This document shows positions 10,511-20,355 of a stretch of DNA of 64,000 nucleotides, one piece after another. Origin of the DNA: Epiperipatus broadwayi (taxonomy: Eukaryota; Onychophora; Udeonychophora; Euonychophora; Peripatidae); assembly GCA_028023455.1 (NCBI GenBank), contig JAQFVV010000055.1, positions 7,346,030 to 7,410,029 on the forward strand, read 5' to 3'. The notes under the pieces were generated by a model. The model saw nothing but the letters and a program-made list of their open reading frames with translations, ran no database searches and was not told where the DNA came from. The translations under genes were made by a program, and so were the position numbers. Position 1 is the first letter of the stretch. Each line of letters opens with the position of its first letter.

Positions 10511-10583
10511 CTGTATAATCTATTGTGTTTACTTAGAGTTAGGTGTATATATATATATATATAACTGGAAAAAAATCACATAT

Positions 10584-10795
10584 GGATTTGGATAATACTG
10601 ATACAAAGAGCAAATGGGCTCTTTTTTAATGATTTATTCCAGATCTTATTAGCCTTTGTTTACAACTGAAACTGTTGCATTACAAATATATGGGATTTGG
10701 ATAATACTGATACAAAGAGCAAATGGGCTCTTTTTTAATGATTTATTCCAGATCTTATTAGCCTTTGTTTACAACTGAAACTGTTGCATTACAAA
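10584..10795 (+). repeat. Tandem duplication of 109 bp
   Basis: Two nearly identical copies, starting GGATTTGGATAATACTG at 10584 and 10693, differ at only a few positions. They lie just before an inverted LINE-tail pair. Confidence 0.8.
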
Positions 10796-11330
10796 TCATT
10801 CACATGGCTTTTGATTTAAAATTTCATATTGGTTTAAATTATTTAAACTTTGTTTACAATTCGTTAATAAACAACTATTTCCACTTAGTCATTTTGGGCC
10901 AAAAATTAAAAAAATTATCATCATCATCATCATCATCATCATTTTTAATTATTATCGATCTGCTGCAGGATGAAGCTTCAACCCATCTTCTTCAATCTCT
11001 AGTCTTTCTTTTTCACATTACGTCAACACACTTCCTTATTTCTTCCATCTTGGATTTCAAGTGATTGTAAAAGACCAAGAAAAAACACTTATGAGATGGA
11101 TGGATAAATAAGGAAGTGTGCTGGAATAATGTGAAAAAGAGAAACTAGAGACCAGAGAAGATGGATTGAACTTGGATGTTGAAAATGATGAGGATAAATG
11201 TTTTTTAACTTTTAGCCTAAAATGCTAAGTGAAAATGATTGCTTATTGAAAAATTGTAAACTAAGTTTATATTATTTAAAGCAATATGAAATTTTAAATC
11301 AAAGGCAATATGAAGGGTCTCTAATACAAC
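10796..11330. repeat. Large palindrome containing LINE tails
   Basis: Left arm 10796-11064 (minus-strand LINE tail) mirrors right arm 11066-11330 (plus). The arms carry TTTACAATTC/GAATTGTAAA-type flanks and the LINE C-terminal coding block RRE.RDQRRWIEL in degraded form. The ORF at 10765-11064 (+) is antisense to that tail and includes a TCA triplet run; it is not a gene. Confidence 0.65.
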
Positions 11331-11559
11331 AGTTTTGTTTGCAAAGGCAAATATGATTTGGAACAAAGTTTGTCATCAAAAACACACCCAATAGCTTTTT
11401 ATATAGGTGTTAGTTCCAAACCATATGTGATTTTATTTTACAAACATTTCATCTCTGGATTATAAAATGTCAGCCATCAAGAAACTTTCACTTCTCACAT
11501 TTTAAAATATCATTATAGCTATAGCTCTAAAAATTATTAATTTATTAAAAAGTTATTAT

Positions 11560-11690
11560 TTGTAAAAGACCTAGAAAGAGATCACATGTGAGATGAATGA
11601 ATTAAGTAAGGAAGCGTTCTGGGATGATGTGGAGAAGAGAGGCTAGAGATCAGAAAAGGTGGATTGAACTTATAATTTTTAATTTTTAGC
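11560..11690 (+). pseudogene. LINE C-terminal tail relic
   Basis: Plus-strand translation keeps the order KRPRK, MDEIRK, then RREARDQ..W.EL with frame breaks. This is the extreme C-terminus of a non-LTR retrotransposon ORF2-like protein of RTE-like type. The same tail occurs at 12915, 28700, 31750, 32100 and 46150. Too short and broken to function. Confidence 0.6.
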
Positions 11691-11731
11691 CCAAAATAAC
11701 TAAGTGAAAATGGTTATTTATTGAAAAATTG

Positions 11732-11746
11732 TAAACTAACTTTATA
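11732..11746. repeat. 15-bp target-site duplication, left
   Basis: TAAACTAACTTTATA here is repeated exactly at 12659-12673 on the far side of the family A insertion. The same sequence block continues uninterrupted in the related repeat at 11265-11280, giving the empty-site context. Confidence 0.8.
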
Positions 11747-11884
11747 ACTGAAACACAGGCTTGTTATATACCTGTGGCTATATATATATAATATAGGATA
11801 TATGAGCACAGACTTTCACACCACCCACCTCTCTCCACTCTATCTAATAACACTGATACACCTAAACACATATATGCTGAAAAG

Positions 11885-11957
11885 ATAAATAATCACCAAT
11901 ATACGTATTTCATGCTAAACCAGCAATCATCAGTTGGTCCAGACTATCATCTTTACA
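11885..11957 (-). ncRNA. Hammerhead ribozyme, family A, minus strand
   Basis: Minus-strand CTGATGA (rc 11928-11934) and GAAATACGTATA are intact, as is the stem I pair CCAA/TTGG. Stem II is TTGCTG/TAGCAT, whose first pair next to the core is T-T; the usual G-C here is important, so cleavage may be weak. Confidence 0.7.
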
Positions 11958-12036
11958 CACACACACACATATATATATAGTATAAGGATAGTCTATCTTA
12001 ATATATATCTGAGCACTTATACTATGTATGTGTGTA

Positions 12037-12105
12037 AAGATGATAGTCTGGACCAACTGATGATTGCTGGTTTAGCATGAAATACGTATATTGGTGATTA
12101 TTTAT
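12037..12105 (+). ncRNA. Hammerhead ribozyme, family A, plus strand, first of tandem
   Basis: CTGATGA at 12057-12063, GAAA at 12079-12082, predicted cleavage between 12090 and 12091 (AUA). Stem I has CCAA/TTGG plus ATAGT/ATTAT (one G-U). Stem II has the T-T mismatch at its base. It lies one unit upstream of the HHR at 12512-12580. Confidence 0.7.
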
Positions 12106-12511
12106 CTTTTCAGCATATATGTGTTTAGGTGTATCAGTGTTATTAGATAGAGTGGAGAGAGGTGGGTCATGTGAAAGTCTGTGTTTATATACCCTATATT
12201 ACATATATATAGCCACAGGTACATAACAAGCCTGTGTTTCAGTTATTACATTATAGAGATGTCTGCCCATCCTTGCATATGTATTAAATGGATTATGTCC
12301 TGTGCATGTGGGGTTCAGATTGACCTTAGGTCAACATGGGTGTGACAATAATCTCAGCCTCAGGGTGGCCTTTGAGCATTCCATCATCAGATTTTCAAGT
12401 GGATGGACTGTTGAGGAGTTGGAGTGTGGAGTGGATTGAAACCTGTCCATTAAACTATGAGGATAGTCTATCTTAATATATATCTGAGCACACATACTAT
12501 ATATGTGTGTG

Positions 12512-12580
12512 AAGATGATAGTCTGGACTAACTGATGATTGCTGGTTTAGCATGAAATACGTATATTGGTGATTATTTAT
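12512..12580 (+). ncRNA. Hammerhead ribozyme, family A, plus strand, second of tandem
   Basis: CTGATGA at 12532-12538, predicted cleavage between 12565 and 12566. Stem I inner pair is degraded (CTAA opposite TTGG). Together with the upstream site it would define a 475-nt RNA, 12091-12565. Confidence 0.68.
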
Positions 12581-12673
12581 CTTTTCAACATATATGTGTT
12601 CAGGTGTATGAGATAGAGTGGTGGGTGGTGTGAAAGTCTGTGCTCATATACCCTATATTAAACTAACTTTATA

Positions 12674-12902
12674 TAATTTAAACCAACATGAAATTTTAAA
12701 TTGAAGGCAATAGCTTCGATTGGAAAAGCAAATATGATTTTCGATAACATTTATCACAAAAAATCATCCAACAGCTCTTTGTATGGGTGTTAGTTTCAAA
12801 TCCATATTCACTTTTTTTAATAAACAATTTTTCATCTCTGGATTACAAAATATCACTTCACAAGGAACTTTACCCAATAAAACACAGCTACAGCTTTAAA
12901 AA
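12674..12902 (+). repeat. Second copy of the 11.27-11.53-kb block
   Basis: AATTTAAACCAACATGAAATTTTAAATTGAAGG through CATCTCTGGATTACAAAAT matches 11270-11530 in the same orientation. It precedes a LINE tail in both places, so it is probably part of that LINE's 3' region or a larger duplicated segment. Confidence 0.6.
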
Positions 12903-13832
12903 TTTAAGATTTAGAAAGTGACCATATATGAGATGCATGAAATAAGGAAGTGTGCTGGGGTGACGTGTAGAAGAGAGGCTAGAGATCAGAGAAGAGTGAT
13001 TAGACTTGAAGAGACCATCATCTTGCAAATTGGATCAACAGTGATGATGATGACGATAGTTATAACTCTAATATTGCACAGGCAAACTGCTGAAAAAATA
13101 TTGGGGTGATGTGTAGAAGAGAGACTAAAGATCAGAGAAGAGTGATTAGACTTGAAGAGACCATCATCTTGCAAATTGGATCAACAGTGATGATGATGAC
13201 AATAGTTATAACTCTAATATTGCACAGGCAAACTGCTGAAAAAATATTGGGGTGATGTGTAGAAGAGAGACTAGAGATCAGAGAAGAGTGATTAGACTTG
13301 AAGAGACCATCATCTTGTAAATTGGATCAACAGTGATGATGATGATGATAGTTATAACTCTAATATTGCACAGGCAAAGGGCTGGAAAAATATTGGGGTG
13401 ATGTGTAGAAGAGAGACTAGAGATCAGAGAAGAGTGATTAGACCTGAAGAGACCATCATCTTGCAAATTGGATCAACAGTGATGATGATGATAGTTATAA
13501 CTCTAATATTGCACAGGAAAACTGCTGAAAAAATATTGGGGTGATGTGTAGAAGAGAGACTAGAGATCAAAGAAGAATGATTAGACTTGGAAGAGACCAT
13601 CATCTTGCAAATTGGATCAACAGTGATGATGATGATAGTTATAACTCTAATATTGCACAGGAAAACTGCTGAAAAAATATTGGGGTGATGTGTAGAAGAG
13701 AGACTAGAGATCAGAGAAGAGTGATTAGACTTGAAGAGACCATCATCTTGCAAATTGGATCAACAGTGATGATGATGACGATAGTTATAACTCTAATATT
13801 GCACAGGTAAACTGCTGCAAAAATATTTGAAT
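12903..13832 (+). repeat. Minisatellite of six ~146-bp units derived from a LINE tail
   Basis: The anchor TAGAAGAG occurs at 12968, 13113, 13260, 13406, 13549 and 13693, giving periods 145, 147, 146, 143 and 144. The first unit still encodes the LINE C-terminal peptide RREARDQRR.IRLEETIILQ, so the array grew from a LINE tail. Length changes are in the GAT-triplet run (ATGATGATGA). The minus-strand ORFs at 12986-13753 are periodic antisense frames of this array and not genes. Confidence 0.85.
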
Positions 13833-15365
13833 GTTTTGAAATAGGTAATTTCATTTGGAAAAACAAAAAAAATATTGCAGATAATGTTATTGCTCCTCAT
13901 TGCATTAAAAACAATGCAATCGTAGTCCAAAATATCATTTTTATCAGTTCACCTGATGGAAATAATCATGGAGTAATAAAAATATTTCCAATTCTTGTGC
14001 AAACTTTTGACAAAAGTAATGGCATAATGTCAAAATTGATTGGGGTTTGTTTGCCAAATTGAACAGCTGAGATAATCAGATCCTATTTGAATACTTGTTT
14101 AAAGAATACAATTAACCTAACTCTCTTTTTACGATGATAGATTACTTTCCAAAAATTATGTGTAAAAAATAATGTAAAAAAAGTACATTGTATATATCAA
14201 AAATTAAAATATTAGTTCCAGATCTAAGAAATCAATAAAAATAATGAAATAAACTAAATAAAAAATCTTGTTAGAGTCTTATCTTTTTTTGTAAATTTTA
14301 TTACCTAAACATTGAGCATAGATAAAAATGAATTACAGGAACATGATTTGAGAAACAAAAAATTGTAAAGAATTAATGAACATAAAAATTGGGCAGAATA
14401 TATAATCTGAATTATGCATAACGAGATTTTATTCATTGTCACTTTTTGTACATGAATGTACTATCACTGTTATCATTAAAAAGTTTGATTATCATGTTTT
14501 TCATTTCCAAATGTTCTTTCTGCAAACTCTTGAACAATGTTAGCAGTAATGTTATGTGGTGTTAATGTTACACTGGTTTTGTAAATAAATTCTGTTATTA
14601 ATGGATGGGTTTGTATGGTGGCCAGGCCTTTATATAATTTCTCTATGCAATGACATTAACAATTTCAGATCATGTTGGAACTTTAAAGTTCATTCCTTAG
14701 TAGGATCATCTAGCTTTAATTTATTAAATTTTTTTAACACCAACACCAATGAAGTACACTTTTTTAAAACCTAATATCAAAAATATCAAAATGCAAGTAA
14801 AACATTAACACTAACAAGGTACTTCCCCTTTCAAATCAAAATGTCAAAAACGTTAAAATGCAGACAAGCAAATTTCTCCATTTGCAGAAATATTGTTGAG
14901 AAAGGGATTTTTTGAAAAATAAAGAGATGAAAACAGTTTTTTAATTAAATGAGATGACAATGACACATATACAAAGGTTTTCTTAGTTTTTTGATTTATC
15001 GTGTTATTTCAAAACAACTCATGTAAAAAGAGAATTATTTATTTTAAATTGTGTTAAATCAAAATCACTTAAAAAGTTAGTGTAAAAACAGAAATTAGAT
15101 ATATTAACAAAAAAGCATGGTTTCTTTTTCTGAAGATCACTATAATATTAATTTTGGAGGATTGAAAAGGTGTGGAAAAATAATGTTTATAGCCATATAT
15201 CTTGCATTTGATTTAATAATAATAGATTCAGAATCAGTAATTCTAAAATAGTCAAATAAAAAATAGTCATAGATCACATGACTCCATTCTCTTAAGCTTG
15301 TAAGATATAAACAGTGAGCATTGCTAATTGCTCAACAAGCTTTACGATAAATGCTTAGCCAGAGA
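13833..15365. other. Intergenic, no gene seen
   Basis: AT-rich with many short A/T runs. No ORF above background and no match to the repeat families of this window. Confidence 0.45.
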
Positions 15366-15391
15366 AAGCATTTAAGATATCTTTGTCAGAA

Positions 15392-15450
15392 ATCCCCCTA
15401 ACCCCTGACCATGGTTTCATGCTTTGGCACTCATCAGAGTTGCTAGGGTA
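15392..15450 (-). ncRNA. Solitary type I hammerhead ribozyme with intact core
   Basis: On the minus strand: CTGATGA (rc 15431-15437); stem II GTGC/GCAT with loop CAAA; GAA at 15418-15416; stem III ACC/GGT with loop AT; C17 at 15407, so GUC cleavage between 15407 and 15406. Stem I is AG/CT, a tandem GG opposite AA, then GTTAGGG with CCCTAGC (7 bp, one G-U). Every invariant base is present. The surrounding sequence does not match family A or B, so this is a third ribozyme lineage. Confidence 0.8.
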
Positions 15451-15861
15451 GCTTCAGACACTAGAAATTTATAACTTTTTCCTACACCATCAATGCAGAA
15501 TTTTTGGAAAATTTTTGTGAATCTGCTGGACATTCCATATAGCAAAAATATATTGTCTATCACTTTATCTTCCTTTCAAGAATTTTAGAAGTGTATTCCT
15601 CTTTATTTTAAATTCATTTTTTTTTAGATGACTTTAGTAATTGTTATTTAGAATTTCCAGCTTCCTTAGTGAAAAAATATTAGAAATAGAACTTTCACAA
15701 AATGCCACATTGGAAATAATGGTTCATGATAATTATAGATACAAAGAATCATTTCTTCCCATCAAAGCCAAATCTATTTGTTTGAAAATAAACAAAATGG
15801 ATTGAAAAATGAATTTAAAAAATTAATTTAAATTGCAGAATTGCTGCAAAAAAATTGTACA
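15451..15861. other. Intergenic, nothing recognised
   Basis: No gene or repeat seen between the solo ribozyme and the next family B element. Confidence 0.4.
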
Positions 15862-15873
15862 AATATTTTAAGT

Positions 15874-16178
15874 GAAACCACTAAACATCACATGATCACC
15901 ATCTCTTATGCTAGCTCATAACTGTTATTAAACAGGCAAAACTCTCCATACAGTAGTGCCACCCTGTGCCAACCAGAGTAATCAATGGATGCCAGAAAGC
16001 TTGTGTATAAAATCCTCAAGTAGTGCGCCTCACTGATGAAGACCACAAGCCAGAAACTAGTCTGGGAATATTGGATGAGTAGGCACTAGATGGGGATTTT
16101 ATGCACATGCTTCTGGCATCCATTGATTACTCTGGTTGGCACAGGGTGACACTACTGTATGGAGAGTTTTGCCTGTTT
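15874..16178. mobile_element. Family B fold-back, 305 bp, with 12-bp TSD
   Basis: Flanked by the exact direct repeat AATATTTTAAGT at 15862-15873 and 16179-16190. Arms of about 95 bp face each other: GCAAAACTCTCCATACAGTA to TACTGTATGGAGAGTTTTGC, through ATCAATGGATGCC/GGCATCCATTGAT. The 3' end is GCCTGTTT. The centre holds a plus-strand hammerhead. The TSD length supports reverse-transcription-based insertion. Confidence 0.85.
16021..16085 (+). ncRNA. Hammerhead ribozyme, family B
   Basis: CTGATGA 16033-16039, GAA 16053-16055, stem III AC/GT with loop TA, C17 at 16062 (GUC site, cleavage after 16062). Stem II is ACC...GCC in this copy; the family consensus is GGC/GCC, so one pair is lost. The outer 5' half of stem I is truncated by the fold-back junction. 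Core intact, stems damaged. Confidence 0.65.
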
Positions 16179-16190
16179 AATATTTTAAGT

Positions 16191-16454
16191 TATGGACCAA
16201 CCAACGATCAAGTTTTAATAATAATATTTGAAAGAAATTAGATAATGTTTAGAACATATTTCATCAAAGTCACATCTAACATGGAGATAAATTGAAAATT
16301 AGACAGTAGTTCTGGCTTCTAATATCGTCATTGTGATTGGTGTAATATGTTTGACCAATTTTACAATTTAAAAAGTATTTTTAGAAAAAAATGTCAATAT
16401 AGAAAAATGTAATCTTCTGTTTCAAATTATCACAAGCTTACACATGCCATTAAT
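16191..16454. other. Intergenic, nothing recognised
   Basis: Short spacer between two family B copies; no coding or repeat signal. Confidence 0.35.
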
Positions 16455-16745
16455 AAGATAACCAAATTCTCCCTACAGTAGTGCCATCAAGTATAAGATT
16501 TCATAATCAATGGATGCAGGAAGATAGTTGCATAAAATCCCTATCTAATGCCTACTTAGCCAACATTCCCAGGCTGGTTTCTAGCATGTGGCTTTCATCA
16601 GTGAGGAGTCTTGGATTTGAGAGCACTGCTCTTAGGATCTAATGTAACCCTCCAGCAGCCACCTTTTACCTATTTGGTTAACTATAAAGTTTTATAGTTT
16701 ACTATATGGAGAATTTAATACACTTATTTTTATACAGATATTTAA
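16455..16745 (-). mobile_element. Family B copy, minus strand
   Basis: Single-orientation copy with the internal GAGAGCACTGC and CCTCCAGCAGCCAC blocks. Its hammerhead (rc of about 16562-16618) has an intact CTGATGA (rc 16595-16601) and GAAAC, and stem II AAGC/GCTA. U16.1 is changed to C, so the site reads GCC and should not cleave. Comparing AAGC/GCTA here with AGGC/GCCA in other copies shows a compensatory A-U/G-C change, evidence that the stem was real. Confidence 0.75.
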
Positions 16746-16984
16746 AAAAATTTTTCACTTTGCATTTATAAAAATACCAGTATAGAAAAAATGTTTTCCT
16801 GATTGTTAAACAGTGAACTGAAGAAAGGAATAAGCATAAAGAAATATAAGAGAATGAGAAATTTATATTTCAAATTAGCTAAGTAGATAAATAAAAAGAT
16901 GGAGAATTAAAGCTGATTGACTTAAATGGAATTAATTTTTTTAACGCAATAACTTGAATTAATATAATTTTTACGTTCCTATTA

Positions 16985-17645
16985 TATAGATATAAACTGT
17001 TTAATATATAGGATATACGAGCACAGATTTTCACACGACCCACCACTCTCCACACTATCTTATAACACTGATACACTTGAACACATATATGTTGAAAAGA
17101 TAAATAATCACCAATATACGTATTTCATGCTAAACCAGCAATCATCAGTTGGTCCAGATTACCATCTCTACACATGTATGCTGTAAGTGCTCAGATATAT
17201 ATTAAGATAGCCAATCCTCATACTTTAATGGACAGGCTTCAATCTACTTCACACTCCAACTCTTCAACCATCCATCCAATTGAAAATCTGATGATGGAAT
17301 GCCCAAAGGCCACCCTGAGGCCGAGATTCTTGTCACACCCATGTTGACCTAAGGTCATTCTGACCCCTCATGTACAGGACATAATCCATTTAATACATAT
17401 ACGAGGGATGGACAGACATCTCTACTATGTAATAACTGAAATACACAGACTTATTATATACCTATGTCTATATATGTAATATATAGGGTATACGAGCACA
17501 GATTTTCACACGACCAACCACTCTCCACACTATCTCATAACACTGATACACTTGGACACATATATGTTGAAAAGATAAATAATCATCAATACACGTATTT
17601 CATGCTAAACCAGCAATCATCACTTGGTCCAGATGAATATATTTT
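16985..17645 (-). mobile_element. Family A tandem, minus strand (475-bp period)
   Basis: Two ribozyme-bearing junctions (rc 17096-17172 and 17570-17645) enclose one complete unit. The cores at 17142 and 17617 are 475 bp apart, the same period as at 12.0-12.6 kb on the other strand. The interior has the GGCCACCCTGAGGCCGAGATT block, which can itself pair (GGCC/GGCC). The ORF at 17464-17682 (+) is antisense to the HHR. The second HHR has C3 changed to G (GTGATGA). Confidence 0.8.
17096..17172 (-). ncRNA. Hammerhead ribozyme, family A, minus strand
   Basis: CTGATGA intact (rc 17142-17148), GAAATACGTATA intact, CCAA/TTGG intact, outer stem I GTAAT/ATTAT. Stem II has the T-T base mismatch typical of this subfamily. 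Confidence 0.7.
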
Positions 17646-17898
17646 CAAATGTTTTCTTTTCTTTGTCTTTAACACCAGATAACTCTAACTCTAGATTTGT
17701 TTACATACATTTCAAAATGAATTAACTGATTAATTTCACATACTTATCTAAAAATGATTTTCATTGCGAATATGTGTAAACATAGTTTTCAAATTGTGCA
17801 CTCAGGCTAGAGATACTTGAAACATATCAAATAAGAAGTAATTTCTAAAAGCGATTTACTCTGCTATCTTTACTACCCGGACAATAGCAATTAATTTT

Positions 17899-18005
17899 TT
17901 TTTCCTCATGGGTCATAGCATCAGCCGGAAAGCGAACCCACTAACCCGGGACAACTGCTCGTAAAGTAGCTGTCGCTTATCTCTCGACCACCAATGCTTG
18001 ACATG
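17899..18005 (-). mobile_element. tRNA-derived SINE, copy 1
   Basis: Reverse complement begins GGTGGTCGAGAG (A box) and contains GGGTTCGCTTTCC (B box) about 60 nt on, then a short tail ending in an A run. Two other copies are at 33626-33732 and 60379-60502. The flanks GCAATTAATTTT and GCAGTTAATTTT look like a slightly diverged TSD. Confidence 0.75.
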
Positions 18006-18017
18006 GCAGTTAATTTT

Positions 18018-19261
18018 AAGCCAAAATAACCAATAAAAAGCATAATAAAGTCAAACATATGCTTGTAAATATATATTCCATACAATGGAATCAGACATTT
18101 TGGTGACTGTAAGCATATAAATTTGTCACATTATTAAAAACGTATATTATTAAAAAAAATTTGATATTATGCTTTTCCTATTTAATTTTTGAAAAAGAAC
18201 AAAACCTTCTGCGTAAGTACAAATTTGAATAATATTGAATACATAAATAATAACAGTAACGAAAAAGGTCATAAATTAATTTTCTCAGTATCAATATTAA
18301 TATTGTTTACAAAAACTAACATTTCTTATTTTCACAGCTGCAAATTATTTCCTTCATTTCAGAAAATTCAATTTAAATAAAAAAATATTTTACCTTATAT
18401 CTGTAATTATAGTAATTTTTAACTTTAGGTAATAATATTATAAAAACCAAGAAATGAGTGCGCTCAAATACAAACGAATAAATTTGCGCAACAAAATACG
18501 GATAAAGAAAGGTTTACTTTTTCAAGTATACTATAAAATAATTAATTACAGATATTTTATGGTAGTCTGATTATTACATTAATCAATTTCTCTGCTACTT
18601 TTCTTTTATTCTTTGTCGCTATAAAATGCTGGTTTATGACACTTTTGGAGTGAAACACAATGAGTCGCTCCAAAGTGAGAGTAAAAAGAGTTTAAATATA
18701 TACATAGAAGTAAGCAGAATATTGGCTGCGAATAGTTTACTGCTTAAGGTTCGAACAGGATCGTTAGCGACAAGTATACACATAAATTGAAAAATATGGG
18801 CGATTTGTTTCTCAATATATTTTATTAAGGCTATATATGTCAGTGTACTATTTGGTATTTCCTTAATCTTTTAAGTCAATCTTCATTTATGAGGCTCCAT
18901 GTATCATTGTGTTTAATAATAGGCGCCAGAATTAGACCTCTCCTTCTGAATTTCCTTTAATTTGTTGCTAATAAAAATTTCTTCGTTTTGATGTGAGTGG
19001 TTGAAGATTTTGTTGCACCTCGCCAACTCCATTGCCATTATTATGTAAAGGGAGGCATCGAAAATATTTGACATTTGTTAATTGAATGTAAATGTCTACA
19101 AGTACAAATAATGAAGTTGCTAAAGAATACATATAAACAACATGATTGTACAGACAGTGAGTTCTTGTTTTTTATGCTTGGTTGTGAAAAGATAAAGAGG
19201 ATTTAGATGTAAAGGCCATAGGGTGGACAAAGATAATGTTTGTGGAAATGGTATGAAGCAG
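18018..19261. other. Intergenic, no recognisable gene
   Basis: Contains a 63-codon AT-rich ORF (18189-18380, +) that I do not recognise and a less AT-rich patch at about 18640-18680. No splice or domain evidence supports a gene. Confidence 0.4.
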
Positions 19262-19440
19262 GATAGAGAAAAGTATGGGAAAAACTTAGGGTGAAGTAAA
19301 GGGAAAGTAAAGTGGAACAGGACAGAGAAAAATATGGGAAAAACTTAGGGTGGGAAGTAAAAGGGAAAGTAAAGTGGAACAGGACAGAGAAAAATATGGG
19401 AAAATGGGGTGGGGTGTGAAAAGGGAAGATAAAGTGGCCA
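19262..19440 (+). repeat. Tandem repeat, about 63-bp unit, 3 copies
   Basis: Purine-rich units sharing GGACAGAGAAAAATATGGGA and GGGAAAGTAAAGTGGAAC. The minus-strand ORF at 19286-19513 reads through the C/T-rich complement and is a repeat artefact. Confidence 0.75.
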
Positions 19441-19789
19441 GCAGGTTTTTCTGGACATAGAGTGTTTGAGAGATTCTGGATTCAGAGAAAGGAGAAGCCA
19501 TACTACATTGCATCGCATCACAAAGTCAGATACTTCAATATCGATTAACCTTTGATTGTTTATGTTATTACAATTATCTTTACAAGTTTACTTTTCTGAA
19601 TGTATTCATATAGAAAGATTATCTTTAAATAAATCATCATCATCCTCAGCAATTCATCAAATCATTAGCGTCATTTAAGCAAAATAAAATGATTCTTCAA
19701 ACCAATTGAACCCCATTGACATCCACACTCTAAACACTTTAGTCCATTATTCTAGTTGTTTGATATTTTAGATGCTGTCTTTTAACTTC

Positions 19790-19992
19790 ATTTACAGCAA
19801 ACTTTTTTGTCTGAAAGACTTCAACACCATATCCAACTGTAACTCTCCGATGTATTCTATCCTCCACCATATTTTCCCAATAAAGTCGCTCAATTTTGAA
19901 TTTCTTTGAAGTGTTTTGAAAATAACCACTGTTATATGAATAGGATCTTCCTCTGCTACAAAAACCATGTTTAAGTTTAAAATAAAATACCT
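19790..19992 (-). pseudogene. Relic coding fragment shared with 29.7-29.9 kb
   Basis: An 81-codon minus-strand frame (19792-20037). Its part up to VFVAEEDPIH..VVIF has a weak counterpart at 29740-29940, next to LINE reverse transcriptase. I do not recognise the domain. Its N-terminal codons run into the family B element at 19995, so it is truncated. Probably a LINE or transposon piece. Confidence 0.4.
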
Positions 19993-19994
19993 TT

Positions 19995-20355
19995 TTAGGG
20001 TTACACAGAGGTTAAACTCCCCATACAGTAGCGCCATTCAGTGAAACCAGAGTAATCGAAGGATGCAAGATGTGTGCATGAAATCCCTATTTAGTGCCTA
20101 CTCATCCAATATCCCCAGACTAGGTATAGCGCTCTCAGATCCAAGGCTCCTCACTGATGAAAGACACAAGTTAGAAACTAGGGGATATTGGATAAATAGG
20201 CACTAGATAGGGATTATATGCAAAAACCTTCTTGCATCCATTGATTACTCTGTTTTGCACTGAGTGGCACTACTGTATGGAGAGTTTATCCTCTGCGTAA
20301 AAAGCTTGTGTAAATATAAAGAATGACGATCATGTGATGTTTAGTGGTTTTTAGG
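19995..20355. mobile_element. Family B fold-back
   Basis: Arms ACTCCCCATACAGTAGCG and TACTGTATGGAGAGTTTA face each other around a plus-strand hammerhead (about 20130-20192). CTGATGA (20154-20160), GAAAC and the outer stem I ATCCAA/TTGGAT are intact, but GTC is missing after TAG, so it lacks a cleavage site. It ends with the family's GTTTAGTGGTTT. Confidence 0.75.

Larger units (their letters stand above)
11747..12658. mobile_element. Compound family A ribozyme insertion with 15-bp TSD
   Basis: A 912-bp insertion flanked by identical 15-bp repeats. Left part (11747-11975) is family A on the minus strand; it is mirrored by plus-strand sequence from about 12015 to 12247, then a full tandem unit to 12658. 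It carries three HHRs: minus at 11885-11957 and plus at 12037-12105 and 12512-12580. The two plus sites are exactly 475 bp apart. No protein is encoded. A 12-16-bp TSD is the signature of target-primed reverse transcription, so another element (LINE or Penelope) probably supplied the enzyme; the head-to-head start resembles twin-primed or template-switched insertion. Confidence 0.8.

Noticed and set aside
10765-11064. 99-codon ORF with a poly-Ser run as a gene
   Set aside because: Serine run is a TCA microsatellite and the rest is antisense to a LINE tail.
12986-13753. Periodic minus-strand ORFs (SSLSSTHHPNIFSA...) that look like a repeat protein
   Set aside because: Antisense of the LINE-tail minisatellite; periodicity equals the DNA unit and the sense strand encodes the LINE peptide.
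12903-13832. CRISPR-like array
   Set aside because: Units are ~146 bp with no short repeat/unique spacer alternation, and the DNA is eukaryotic.
17285-17310. AAAATCTGATGATGGAATGC as a second ribozyme in family A
   Set aside because: Conserved in family A on the strand opposite to the hammerhead, but no stem II hairpin and no GAAA follow in any copy.
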